Shown: positions 1 through 15,746 of the stretch, one piece after another | How the letters are laid out: every line of letters begins with the position of its first letter | Numbering within the stretch: position 1 is the stretch's first letter | From: Chromera velia | Taxonomy: Eukaryota; Sar; Chromeraceae | Direction: 5' to 3' | NCBI GenBank assembly: GCA_018398765.1 | Contig: JAHBMJ010000062.1 | Span: 1 to 58,310 of the forward strand | DNA length: 58,310 bases | Made by a program: the position numbers and the translations under genes | The notes under the pieces: generated by a model | Databases searched by the model: none | Told to the model about the DNA's origin: nothing | The model's input: only the letters and a program-made list of their open reading frames with translations

Positions 1-4599
<4,599 letters not shown>

Positions 4600-4600
<1 letters not shown>

Positions 4601-5510
4601 CATTCATCCATACACCGATATTAAATGTGACCGCACTGACTGATTCGATGTCTTTTTGCCTGCATTGGAATCCATACGTTAATAAAAGTAATTTGGCTTA
4701 GTAATTTAGAGTAAATTAAAGTAATGTAGAATAGTAAACTAAAATAATTTAGAAAGCTAAATTGTAGATTTTGGTCAAACTTGAAACTTTCGAGGTCGAT
4801 TTGAATTTTGAACGACGATAATCGGACGATTTCTCTTAAATTATATCTGTTAGCATAGCATAGCAACGGTTATTAACGATATTAAATCAGTGAGACGTTT
4901 AAAGTAACATTTAGAGTATAACATAGAGTAACATACAATTTTTATAGAATAGTATTTTTATAAGTTTATACAAATTAATTTTTAGAAGAATCCCTTTTGC
5001 TAGCCCTTTTGACCAGCCCATAGACCACTAGCTGCATCATTAGCCTGCATGCAAAGCGCAGACACATTGTTATTTGTTTGCAGCCTGGGAAACTAGGCGG
5101 GTCTTAGGGTGGGCCACAGGCTAGGTAACGGAATGTGCATGGTCTGTATAATGGTCGGAGCTAGAATCGGAGCCTCAGGGATGAGGTACACCCCTCCGCA
5201 CGCCTCTGCTGTCCAACAGTTGAAGTTCGCATTTAAGTTTGCAAAGGCGACTTCTATATAAAACAAAATGAGGAGAGTGCTCTAAAGCATTACTAAATCA
5301 CTTATCATGTAATTATCACTTCGTTTAATTAAACACTTTTAATATTCTTTACTAGATTCTTTGTTGTTTATGAAACATCGACCTCCAATTAAATCAGAAA
5401 AGGGGGGGAGGGAGGGATTATAAACAGATTTCGTAACGGATTTGCAATAAATCTTTTGTGCGCATGCAACCCCTATAGTTTAACTTAATCAAAAATATTT
5501 AATGTCATTT
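4600..5510. other. AT-rich stretch left of the copia element
   Basis: Clearly more AT-rich than its surroundings, with TAAAGTAA-like runs near 4680-4760 and a short G-run near 5402. No gene, tRNA or terminal repeat found. The AT-rich texture resumes at 12887-13030 on the far side of the copia element, so the two parts were probably one stretch before the insertion. Confidence 0.6.
5506..5510. repeat. target site duplication (left), CATTT
   Basis: The 5 bases just outside the left LTR are cattt. The same 5 bases occur just outside the right LTR at 12887-12891. Five base pairs is a normal duplication length for a Ty1/copia insertion. Confidence 0.8.
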
Positions 5511-6083
5511 CGAGATGTTTGCTAGATTATAAGAACAAATATCTAGCTACACACGAAGACAAAAATAAAGACTCACGAAGAAATCGATCCGTAAGTCCTT
5601 ATTCCAGAGAAAGTCATTATAGAATGGCAAGCAAAGAGCCACTCTAAGAGGAGAAACGTTCAATTCTAGCAATGAAACAATAAGAAATTTTGTGAATCAA
5701 AATAGATGCGAGAGGAGACGTTTGATGGAGTCCCTATGTGCGGGAACTCCGGAAAGCCCCAAACGAGAAATGAAAGAGTTCTAAGGATGACAATCACTTA
5801 CGTAAACAATCAGGACTCAGCGTGCATCACTCAACATGCAATCACTGACAGGAAAGACAAGCCGGGATCAGTCAAAGAGAGAAACGTATGGAAAGATGAA
5901 TATCATGCGTGAGGCGAGCCGACCAGTAGTGGCGCACGCAGCATTTAAGGATCCGGATGGGGACTTACGCGCCGCTTTAAAAATCAATTCGCTCAGTATG
6001 TGCCCCTTACTAAACGGAAAGAGATAAAAGGAGTGCGCATCAACAAGCAAAGAACAGGAGCAGCATGCTTCTGAAACATTACG
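5511..6083 (-). repeat. 3' LTR of the copia element
   Basis: About 573 bp, matching 12301-12886 in the same orientation from cgagatgttt at one end to cattacg at the other. The copies differ by scattered substitutions and small indels, for example a 4-base difference near the GCCGC run and a 9-base difference before the ATGAAACAA run, so the insertion is not recent. Because the element reads on the minus strand, this left copy is the 3' LTR. A purine run (GAAAGAAGAAG, minus strand) lies directly inside it at about 6084-6100 and could be the polypurine tract. Confidence 0.85.
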
Positions 6084-6191
6084 TAGCTTCTTCTTTCTAC
6101 AGCGATAGCTGACAAAACCGGGAAACGAGACAGAAGAAACGAAACGTGACAAAAGAGATAAAAGAAACCATAGGAAATAAACAAAACGCTC

Positions 6192-6644
6192 TCATGTGGT
6201 CAGCTCCTCCCCATCTCCCCTTCTTTCCTTCTCCATCGTCGGGTGGTCATGCAGAGCAAGAGGAGGAAAAGAAGACACAATCTCGCTCCCAAATACCAGA
6301 GAAAGAGAGGGAAAAGGACTCATGAGACGAGTCAGAGCACCAAGGTCGAGCGCCTTCGTGAGGAGGTCAGAGATGTTGGATTCGGTGGGGATCTTGAAGA
6401 TACCAATCCTGTGTTGCTCAACCAAGTCAGTGGCAGCCTGGAGGGGAACGATACAAGCCTTGTCCTGTATTTCCCAGATAATGGGGAGGAAGGCATGCTC
6501 GGCAGAAGAAGAGGCGCCAGATAACAGCAGAGACAAAACGTTCGCTGCATCGCAGCCAATTCCGACACGGATGTTAGAGTAGAAGGGGGCGGTGCAGTTC
6601 GCAAAATGCAGCGCTGCGTCGATACTTTCCTCCAGGGCGAGCAC
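6192..6644 (-). pseudogene. copia RNase H remnant
   Basis: The C-terminal part of the copia pol. The minus-strand frame has CDAANVL, which could hold an RNase H acidic residue, and IPTESNISDLLTKAL, which fits the usual end of copia RNase H (V-x-T-x-x-N-x-A-D-x-x-T-K). In an intact element its role would be to remove RNA from the RNA/DNA hybrid. It is separated from the RT block at 6726-7424 by stops or a frame change. Confidence 0.75.
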
Positions 6645-6725
6645 CTCTGCTTTTGTAGTTGATCTTGCTACGCGGGACTGCCTCCTGCTTTTCCAAATGA
6701 GAGGTGAGTTGTTAATAAAAACAAC

Positions 6726-7597
6726 TCAGCCCGTCTGAGGGTATGGGGAGGCGGCGTTGCCAAACGATGAGTCCCCGTGCTCGATGGCAGTCAGCTTGGT
6801 TGGGTCGGAGGAAGGACAGACGTGGATCCCAAGAGATGGGTGCGAACGGAGGTAGCACACCGTTTGGAGGAGAAGACGAAGAGCCCTCTCGGTCGGAGAA
6901 GCCAGAAAACGTAACAGGTAGGAGTGCGCAAGAGCGACATCTGGCCGTGTGTAGCTCGTCACGTAGCCTACCTGCCTGAGCAGGGTTCGGAAGACCTTCA
7001 CACCTGCGGCAGACAGCAGAGGAGAGGTGTCGTCCTCATGCATAGACCCGACAGGGAGAGGCTTGTCTGCATGTTGGTCAGAGCCGGCCATATCAGGAGG
7101 GAGGACAAGGAAGGCGATGTAGTCATGTTGGTGGCAGAACATGCCAGTGCTGGAGACGTCGAACTGTACACCAACAAAACGACCCTCCGAGAGATCGGTG
7201 TAATCGCCGCACGTCACGATGTCCTTAAAGGGGTCGATGGTAGCTGCCGCATCCTCCCCGATGCCCAGAGTGAGCAAGTCGTCACAGTAGGTAGCCAGAA
7301 GAGCATGAAGCTCACCATTGGCATGACACAACACCCACACGCCCAGAAAGAGCGTTGGCTCCCATCCAAGGAAGCGGAGGACGGAGGTAAGAAAATCCTC
7401 GAAGACCTTGCCTGCGTCGGGCAAGCCGTAGACGGCCTTGCGGAGGACCCAGAGAAACTACCCATGGTTTGGGTGGTCGGAAGGGGGGATGGAAGCGAGG
7501 GGGGGCGATCAGGAGGTAACGGGGCTTGTAGGTACACCTGCACAACATCGGCCTTCTGAAGGGAAAGGTCGACGTCTCGATGCTTGCAAGCGTTCAA
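6726..7597 (-). pseudogene. copia reverse transcriptase remnant
   Basis: Split over two frames: 7214-7597 has QKADVVQVYLQAPLP, matching the copia K-x-D-V-x-x-A-F-L-x-A motif in degraded form, and 6726-7424 has the catalytic YCDDLL box and then VGYVTSYTRPDVALAHSYL and ALRLLLQTVCYLRSHPSLGI, which fit the copia region between RT and RNase H. The role in an intact element is to make cDNA from the element RNA. The frame break between the two parts shows it is inactive. Confidence 0.85.
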
Positions 7598-7639
7598 CGC
7601 AATCTACGGGACAATACGCACAGCTTCAGGGGGGCAGAG

Positions 7640-8719
7640 TCAGGTGGCGACGCTCAAACCCTCCCGAGGGACCTGCTTGCCGTTGATGATGGTGCACGTC
7701 TTAAACTTGCACGTGCCGTCGTCCTGAAGCTTCTCGGTGTGCACACGGAGGAGAGGGACGCAAGGAACGTTCCTCGGGACCTCAGAGATCGGAGTCCTGA
7801 TGTAGACCTCCCGATCGATCCATCCCTGATCCTCCTTCTGATCTGCGAAACAGACAAGCTGACGGGAAGCAGGATACAAATGTTTCAAACTCACTGGTCC
7901 ATGCGTGGTTGCAGCACGCACCGACAGATCAATAGAAGCAAGAAAAGTGACAGCAGATGCGACAGAAGGGTTAAACAAATGAGCACCTGGATACTCATAG
8001 AAATGACACCCATCCGAGCCAGAGGTAAAATGAGAGCAGAGAGAAGGGGAAAGACAAGACTCGCGATTGCCCCGCGAACGCTCCATCTCGAAGCCTGCTG
8101 CCGCGATCTGACCGTGCGACAGTTCAACAATCTCTGCCACACGCTTGGAAGCGCGCTTATCGTACGAGACATACCCTCCTCCTGAGGAATAGTAGCCCGG
8201 TGCCCACTGCCTGCAGGATAGAACATATCGCTGGTGGGAACCCCACGCATAGACCTCATACCGGACATCACCCTCTGCTGCTCTATCACTCGGCAGGACA
8301 CCAAGGATTTCTCCTACCCACAGAAGTGAATGCTTGGGGGAACGACCAATCACCATCGTGCTTGGCTGCAGCGGGGCAGGCGTGACGGGGAAAGGAGAGG
8401 TGAGAGGGGGAGTTGCCGGCGGGACAGACTTGGGGATTGGTTGTTGACTGGGCTGCGAGGACAGAGGCGGGTCCATTACATGGACAGCAGGCAAGTCAGC
8501 AGGAGGCAAAGGGGCAGGGATCGGAAGCATAGGAACCATCACGGTGTTGGAGGGGGACTCAGTCATTGGGTTGGGACCAAAGAGGGGGATAAAGGCTACT
8601 GCCTCCTGTTCCTGAAGCAGAGTCAGAGCAGCATCAACGGAGGAAGGAAGCGAGGCGGAATCTCTCCACCCTGCATGTTCGGCCAGAGTAGCACCTTGGG
8701 GATTGGGTTGTGTGCGCAT
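7640..8719 (-). pseudogene. copia pol linker between integrase and RT
   Basis: A 359-codon minus-strand frame rich in Pro and Ser in its first half. The end (PRNVPCVPLLRVHTEKL, then TCTIINGKQVPREG) sits directly upstream of the RT motifs, where copia elements carry a variable C-terminal integrase region and the start of RT. I see no catalytic motif in it. Confidence 0.6.
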
Positions 8720-8881
8720 GGTGCCAAATGGGATAAGGCGGACGGCTGGACAGAGCTAGTGAGGCGATGCGGTGGTCCGTTGGGGGTGGAGGGACTCATT
8801 GGTGGCTACAATTTTATAGAAGTGTTCGTTCTCAACGGAGACAACGCGATAGGGGGCCCAAACGGGGCCACACTTATGACC

Positions 8882-9418
8882 TTAACCTGATTGACCCCCC
8901 CCTCCAGAGGCGCCCCGGTTGTACATAACAATGTCCTTCATACAATAAGTCCGCAAAGCAGATGGGCGGGAAGGGCGGGCAGAGGGGAAAGAACGGTGAA
9001 CACAAGACAGTGAACCAGGGAGGGCAGCGGCTGTGTGACGAGAACCCCCCCGCTGCACTGACATTCGGTTGTTCAAACGTCGAATCGCCTCATCGTGGAT
9101 CTCAGGCCATGAGTTGTCGGGGAGCTGACGCTCAAGGAGGAGAGAGCGGACGGAGGCAAGCACCTCTTTCTGCCATCGTTCAGATAAAGAATTGCCGTCC
9201 TTGTAGCCGGAGGGCGCGAATGAGAGACGGAAGCCCCGACGCTTGGAGAGCTCAATGAGGGGGGCGTTTGCAAACTGAGACCCTTGGTCGCATCGGATCT
9301 CCTCTGGGACTCCAAAACGAGGGAACCATACGTTTTCAAGGAAAACGACAGTCTCGTGGCTGTTGAAGTGAGCAGCAAAGCGAGGGGCAAGGCCATAAGG
9401 GAGGAAATCCTCCAGCAC
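8882..9418 (-). pseudogene. copia integrase catalytic core, second part
   Basis: The frame contains CDQGSQFANAPLIEL (second catalytic Asp) and, about 35 residues later, GNSLSERWQK (catalytic Glu), the second half of the D,D-35-E core of retroviral-type integrases. The first Asp is in the preceding frame (9425-10336), which ends with HLDSLYLGAS. The frame change between the two parts breaks the enzyme. Confidence 0.8.
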
Positions 9419-9424
9419 CGTGAG

Positions 9425-10336
9425 TTAATGAGTTGGACCGCAGTTAGATGCCCCCAAATACAGGCTGTCAAGGTGCAGCCTCGCCCCCACGTATGCCTCC
9501 TTGGTGAAGGAGACACCGGAGATGGAAAAACCAACCGGACCCTTCACCTGCGGACACTCAGGGTAAGAAGAGAGAACACGAGCGACATACGCTCGAATGG
9601 TAGTGAGCGGGAGTTTGAAAGAGAAATGAAAGAGGAGTTGAGCCATAACTTCCTTTACGCCCGCATGCGCACACTCGCAATGAACTCCGCAAACCAAATC
9701 CCACAAATCAGAAGCAGTAAAAATCTTGACTGTGCCTGTCTGTTTGAGTTGAATCGTAAACGTGAGTTGAGAAAACTCGAACTCAGAGAGAGAAGGTTCA
9801 GATTCATCGACAAAGAGAGATTTAGAGGGGGGAGAATCGCGGTCGTCAAAAAAAGAAACAGAAAGAGAAGGAACATCACCGCCAGTGGTTGCTTTCACAA
9901 AATCTTGTGCTGTAGTAGACGCCCCGCCTGCGAGCCTGCCTAGACGCGCTGGCTCCTTCAATCCCTCAACTCTCTCTCCAGAGGGGACAGACGCCTCCTC
10001 CGGGGATACAGATATGCACACGCCCTCAGGTGTCTCTTCCGAAGACACACAAACATGCACTCCCTCAGGTGCCTCTCCTGTAGACACAGGAACCCCGACA
10101 CCCACAATGCCCTCTGGAGGCAAGTATAGAGCAGGGGTGGTAGTGGGAGAGGTGGTCGTGTACATGGTAAAAGGAAGAGAACGGAAGGGGACAGAGTTAT
10201 CGATCTCGTTCTCCAACTCATTGAAATCATCCTCCAGGGGAGGACGCTCGTCGGACTCATCTGAGCCTACCAACGAAGGTGGGGAATCGTCATCTTGGAC
10301 AAGAAGGAGGCCATAATACTCCCCGAGTCGATCCAT
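9425..10336 (-). pseudogene. copia integrase N-terminal zinc region and first catalytic Asp
   Basis: Near the end of this minus-strand frame, CGVHCECAHAGVKEVMAQL followed by SYPECPQVKG fits the His/Cys zinc-binding part that leads copia integrase, and HLDSLYL fits the first catalytic Asp. The earlier half is rich in Ser, Pro, Glu and Asp and probably belongs to the stretch between protease and integrase. Confidence 0.7.
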
Positions 10337-10617
10337 ATCAAGGTGACATCAGGCCCAGAGGGCGATGGGATCACCATAACATTATCTTTGTAATCCATCT
10401 TCACAGAAAGCCGCTGGGTAAGAGCTTTTGAGAAGAGGAAAGGGATCAAAGACTGACAGTGTGGAAGGATGAGGAAGGTAATGGACTCAAGGCGGTCGCC
10501 AAAGATAACGTTATCGAGCGTGACAGAGTGGGTGGCGTAGACGACGGCCCCGGAAGCCTCAGAAGAGTCGTTGCGACCAGCAGTCCGCACAAGGACTGGG
10601 CTGTTGAGTACCTTCAC
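10267..10617 (-). pseudogene. copia aspartic protease remnant
   Basis: A 116-codon frame ending with TLIWIDSGSIMASFLSK. The IDSGS box matches the D-S/T-G active site of retrotransposon aspartic proteases, and its place between the zinc knuckle and integrase is as expected for copia. The call rests on this motif and on position only. Confidence 0.6.
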
Positions 10618-10650
10618 GGTGTAAGTGATGGAGGCGGAGACCTTTTTGAC

Positions 10651-10917
10651 TCAGAGGTAGAGCTCACCGACGGCCTCGACAGTTGCCCCATCGTCCTTAC
10701 CGAAATGAGGGCCGTGGACTAAATCAGGGGAGGTGACGGCAGCAGAGGCAAAAGAGACGGTCGTGCAGTGAACGTTGGCGGCCTTCTTGGAGGCACGGAG
10801 CTTGGAGGAACACATGGCATCAAGGTATCCCTGCTTGCCATAACCGCAAACGTGAGCGATTGCTGGGCAAGTAGAGCGATCAGCATGAGGTGAGGCACCA
10901 CAAGCGATACACTTCAC
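10651..10917 (-). pseudogene. copia gag zinc knuckle remnant
   Basis: A short frame starting MKCIACGASPHADRSTC, which carries spaced Cys and His residues like a retroelement nucleocapsid zinc knuckle. A second set follows (HVCGYGKQGYLDAMC). These fingers normally bind the element RNA. It lies between the gag block and the protease. Confidence 0.65.
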
Positions 10918-11097
10918 ATGCTTCCTCCATGGGTGAGCGACCCCGCAGTAGATGCACTTGGGGTGGTTGGGCTCGGGAGTAGAAGATGACCTAGAGGGAG
11001 GTGCACTCGAGAACCAGATCGTGACAGAGGGAGTCGGCGTTCCGAGCTGTTATTCGTAGCGGCGCAGACAGTCATGAAGGCTCATGGGGGTATAATC

Positions 11098-11994
11098 CTA
11101 CAGGTGTGCGAGGATATACCGATGAGCGCCTCCTTCAGCGGGAAGTGACTCCAGGAGGATGCTGTACTCGAAGAGGACAAAGGGCTCAGACCCAAACGCC
11201 ATTGCTGGAACGAGTCGACGGAGACGGCTAAAGACTTTTGCTGCTCGGGCAAAGTAGGTGTCGACGGACTCACTGGCAAGAGGACAAAGTGTCTTGACAG
11301 CACGCCAGCGTTTCCGGACACAGGAATCGTATGAACCGAGGTAGAGGCTGTCGAGGGTGTTAAACAGCCACGAAGGGTCGTAGATCTGGTTGGCCTGCAC
11401 AGTATGAGAACGGAGGACCTCTCGGACCCCTGAAGAGACCTTTTGACGGATGATGCCAGATAGGTCTTGGGGACTGAGTGCATGGGGACCGTCCAACGAG
11501 CAAACTTCATCCACCACCTCGTGAAAGCTCTCTTTCCATAGTTCCACATCTTCCTGGGGGGTGCCCAAAAAAATCGCTAACTGGTCAATCACCTTTTTCG
11601 CCAACTCACTCCGGCGGGTCACAACTTGAACAGAGTGACCAGGGAAAGGAACGGGGAAAGGCTGCCAGGGTGGCTGCTGCTGTACAGGTGGCACAGGAGG
11701 AGAGGGAGACGGAACGTTCTGCCAGAGAGGCCAATAATGGTGTACGGACTGCGGTACAGGAGTTGCGTACGGGCCTGCAGAAGGGAAGAAGCCTGAGGCA
11801 GGAGGGACAGGAGTCACCTGTGGAGGAGCAAATCCAGGAAAACCTAGACCAGGAGTTCTGATAGGGTAGTAGGCGGCCTGGTGCCCCATCGGCAGAGCTG
11901 AGTGGGGGTACGGAGGAGCGGGAAGAGGTGCAGGGGGACCATCACCTGAGGACGCCTTAGCCACCGGGTGTGGAAGGTCGGACACCGGAGGCAC
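11098..11994 (-). pseudogene. copia gag (capsid) remnant
   Basis: A 298-codon frame. The first third is rich in Pro, Gly and Ala. The rest is helical and has the look of a copia-type Gag (LAKKVIDQLAIFLGTPQEDV, then YDPSWLFNTLDSLYLGSYD and ESVDTYFARAAKVFSRLRRL). It forms the particle in intact elements. Short open frames upstream to about 12267 may be the N-terminal part in a shifted frame. Confidence 0.75.
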
Positions 11995-12300
11995 AGGAGG
12001 AGGTGGATCACCCTGCCCAGCCTAACCAGAGGCACCAGAGACATCAGGTGGAGACACTTTGATGTGCTCCTCGACTCCAAGCGCTGGCGGAGCGTGATCT
12101 GCTGCATCAGAAGGAGACAAAGCAGAAGCGAGCTCAGAGCTAGGTGCGGAAAGACCGGACAGAGATCGTTTAATCACTGGAGTTTGCTCTATTGCAGAAG
12201 CTAAGGAGAAGGCAAACGGATAAGAAGAAAGCCGTTCGACCCGGGAAAGAAAAGAACGCTTTCTCAAAGAGTCAGAGGAAGAAAGCGGGAGCCGGCACTA

Positions 12301-12886
12301 CGAGATGTTTGCTAGATAATAAGAACGAATATCTAGCTACACACGAAGACAGAAATAAAGACTCACGAAGAAATCGATTCGTAGGTCCTTATTCCAGAGA
12401 AAGTCGTTATAGAATGGCAAGCAGAGAGCCACTCCGAGAGGAGAAACGTTCAATTCTAGCAATCGATCGAGATGAAACAATGAGAAATTTTGTGAATCAA
12501 AATAGATGCGAGAGGAGACGCTTGACGGAGTTTCTGCGTGCGGGAACCCCGGAAAGCCCCAAACAAGAAGTGAAAGAGTTCTAAGGATGACAATCACTTG
12601 CGTAAACAATCGGGACTCAGCGTGCATCACTCAACGTGCAATCACTGACAGGAGAGACGAGCCGGGATCAGTTAAAGAGAGAAGCGTATAGAAAGATGAA
12701 TATCATGTGTGAGGCGAGCCGACCAGTGGTGGCGCGCGCAGCATTTAAGGATCCGGATGGGGACTTACGCCGCTGCGCTTTAAAAATCAATTCGCTCGGC
12801 ATGCGCCCCTTACCAAACGGAAAGAGACAAAAGAAGTGCGCATCGACAAGCAAAGAACAGGAGCAGCATGCTTCTGGAACATTACG
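12301..12886 (-). repeat. 5' LTR of the copia element
   Basis: About 586 bp, matching 5511-6083. As the element reads on the minus strand, this is the 5' LTR, which would hold its promoter. On the minus strand it starts CGTAATG and ends ATCTCG, so it lacks the usual TG...CA ends at the border set by the target duplication, although TGTT...AACA lies five bases inside at both ends. Confidence 0.85.
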
Positions 12887-12891
12887 CATTT
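12887..12891. repeat. target site duplication (right), CATTT
   Basis: This matches 5506-5510 and marks the outer edge of the 5' LTR. Confidence 0.8.
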
Positions 12892-13641
12892 ATCTAGAAA
12901 AACATTTGATGTCAATTAATTTCTGAGGGTTATTCTAGGGAGTATTTCTTATATAACCAACAACATACATATATTATTACTATGTAGTAATTTGTTAGAA
13001 CACACAGACTTACTAGGAACACGTGTTCAAAACCGATTATTATGTTCTCGCAGCGGGTCTCGCTGGAACGGTTAGACCCTCAGTAGAAGCCCACGCAAGT
13101 AAGAGGTGGGTTTGACAGTTCAGGAGGTGCCTTCGGCTGAAGAAACACGGAGACGGTGGAAGCTGGTACATCTGTGTGCGCGTGTGGGGTCTGCTATGGG
13201 AAGACACCCATTGAATCTCATTCGAAGGAGCAAAAGACAGTTTTGAGAAGAAATTTGCATCCTCAAAGAGACCGGTGCCGGCCAGAGTCAGACTGCTCAC
13301 GCATTTGAGTCGGTAGGTGTCCACTCCCTCCCTCCTGATTCGTTCGATCGTTCCCCCTCTGACTCCTTTTCTCGCCTCCAGGGAGCCAACGTACTCGTCC
13401 ATTTCATTCTCCTTCCTCCGCCTTGTGCAGGTCCATCCACCGTGACCCTTGTTCACTTCCCTTTCCCCCTCCCCCCCTTGCCAGCCAGGACCCTTCCCGA
13501 CTAGCTCCCGCATTTCTTTTTCCCCTCCCCTCCCCTCTCCGTGCCCACAGCACCAGCAGAACTGAATTGAGTGGTGTTTCCATATGTCAGTGAGTGGTGG
13601 ATGCTTAATTATTTGCTTGATTTATTGATTGATTGATTGAA

Positions 13642-13684
<43 letters not shown>

Positions 13685-15288
13685 AAGAAAGAGAGAGAGG
13701 GAAACCAAACCGACTTACTAGATAGAAACGAAACAGTTCCGCGCAAGAGAACGGCCCTCCAGACCCGACCCAACTCAGACCCATATGTCCCCCCCCCCTC
13801 TACGTACAGGCAAATTGAAAAAAAAATTTGGTGATGCCGAATTCAACACGCTCAGGCACAACAAAAAAGTAATAATTGACCAGTGCCATGCAGTTCCCCC
13901 TCTGTTGTTCTGCCTGACCCTTTCCGCCTCTCCAACCAAACCTCCAAATGTCCCGTGCCGCGAACCGTCACGGAACCACAGCCCTCCGCGTCCGTTCACG
14001 GATCGAGGCAAACCGCCCACGCACTCTTTTGTGTTTGTCTGGTCTTTCATCCCTCCATTGCTTCCTGCTTTGAAACGACCCCTCTCATCCTTTTCTCCTT
14101 CCGTTCGGTTCCTCTTCGACTCTTTTCTCTTCCCCTTCCTTCTTGTTTCTTCCCCTCACACTCAAACTCTCACACTCTCAGCAACAGGCAGTGAGTGAGC
14201 GAGTGCCGCCTCCTTCTTTTTCGGGGAGGATGCAAGGGAGGACGACAACAGAGGGGAAGGCAGAGAGAGAAGTGTCTATCAGTCGAGAAAAATCAGCACG
14301 GACAGGCGAGATAGAGAAAGTGGGCGGTACCAGCAGAGAGGACCCAGAAAGACTGGATGGAACAGTCGAGTGAATGCCCCAATGCGCGCTGGACAGTAAG
14401 ACAAGTACAGGAATCAAAGAATGTGAGTGAATGAAAAAACGAAAAAGTGACGGGTCAGGTTGGAGCCGCGTCCCTCCCGACCCTTTCCTTTCTTTTGTGC
14501 TCTCATGTCCGTATACGCAGAAAAGGTGAGAAAAAACGCTGACGAAGTTCGCCCTTTCTTCTTCCTCTATTTTTTTTATTCTGCTCCTTTCTGGATTGAA
14601 AGGAAACGAACGGAAACAGAAAAAGTAGTCATTTTCCCCTCCCCTTTCTCTCAGGCAGGCATGCAGTGGTGGAAAAAGAAAAGGTGGTCTGAAAGCGGAG
14701 AGACGAGAACACAGAAGGTCAACCCGACCGATACTCATTTCTGTCTGTGTCCCCTTTCCCGAGTTGGGGGGCCGTCCTTGATCTCTGTCTCCCTCTCTCT
14801 CTGCTTCTTCTTCCTCCAACCACGAGTGAGTGCTCCAGACATGCAGTCATTTTCTTTCGCTACTGTTCTCTCGTCTCGATCATCTCTGTTCGTTCTTTCT
14901 AGAGCTAGAGCTAAAGGAAACGAGTTAATTACCCTACCTCTCAGCTCACTCTCCTCGGAGCACAGCCGCAACAAAACCATGACGGTCACGCACAACAAGC
15001 ACAAAAGGATTGAGCGGGCAAGATTCAGGGCAAAAAACGAGAAACAGAGAGAGAAAACAGAGAGTCCATCCGTCGAAAGAGAAAAACTCTTTCACACCCC
15101 CCACACCGTCCAGGCAAAAGGACGTCGGGAAAGCAGTTGCAAGAGCGGAGACAGCGATCAAGTGGAAGGAGGGTCGGTCTTCATTCATTCATTCATTCAC
15201 TCTACCTTTTTGTCTGTCTGTTCAGTTCTCTTTTCTTTTTCTTTCTTTCCTTCGTTCCCTTTTTATGTCTCTCTTTCTTTTTGCCTGC

Positions 15289-15319
<31 letters not shown>

Positions 15320-15746
15320 GCTGCCTGTTTGTCTGCCTGCCTGCCTGTCTGTCTGTCCGGCTGCCTGCCTGTCTGTCTGTCTGTCTGTCTGTCTGTACGT
15401 CCGTCTGTCTGTCTGTCTGTCTGTCTGCCTGTCTGTCTGTCTCTCTGTCTGTCTGGCTGCCTGTTTGTCTGCCTGCCTGCCTGTCTGTCTGTCCGGCTGC
15501 CTGTCTGTCCGGCTGCCTGCCTGTCTGTCTGTCTGTCTGTACGTCCGTCTGTCTGTCTGTCTGTCTGTCTGTCTGCCTGTCTGTCTGTCCGTCGTCTCTG
15601 AAGCCAACCACTCTGCCCTCACGCGCTGTCCCCTTCCCTTCTCCTCTCCCTGATGTCGGCATCGCATGTTCTCCGTTCTTTTTGATTTGATGGTTTCTCT
15701 CTCCCTGCCCAACATATTTTGTCCTCTCTTTCACACTCCGTCTCTC
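12892..15746. other. non-coding stretch downstream of gene B
   Basis: No gene can be supported. It starts AT-rich, then becomes mixed, with short GATT, GT and GA runs (about 13620-13700) and CT-rich and GA-rich runs. The long plus-strand open frame at 14460-15653 runs into the CTGT satellite and is low in complexity. This is 3' flank of gene B and may hold its 3' untranslated region. Confidence 0.55.
15290..15595. repeat. (CTGT/CTGC)n tetranucleotide satellite with higher-order repeat
   Basis: About 300 bp of CTGT, CTGC and CCGT units. A segment starting ggctgcctgtttgtctgcc occurs near 15319 and again near 15455, so there is a higher-order period of about 136 bp (34 units). It lies about 150 bp beyond the stop codon of gene B. 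The open frames in it (Cys/Leu/Ser/Val or Asp/Arg/Gln/Thr) are artefacts. Confidence 0.95.

Larger units (their letters stand above)
5511..12886 (-). mobile_element. Ty1/copia LTR retrotransposon, decayed
   Basis: A full-length but broken copia-type element on the minus strand. Two LTRs (5511-6083, 12301-12886) and a 5-bp target duplication (CATTT) bound it. The order read on the minus strand is gag, zinc knuckle, aspartic protease, integrase, reverse transcriptase, RNase H. Integrase ahead of reverse transcriptase is the defining copia order (established knowledge). The coding parts lie in several frames with stops between them, so this copy cannot make a complete polyprotein. No clear primer binding site was found next to the right LTR. 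Confidence 0.9.

Noticed and set aside
14460..15653. 397-codon plus-strand open frame
   Set aside because: The second half is the CTGT satellite read as Cys/Leu/Ser/Val, the first half has no domain and no support from splice sites; it is antisense low-complexity DNA.
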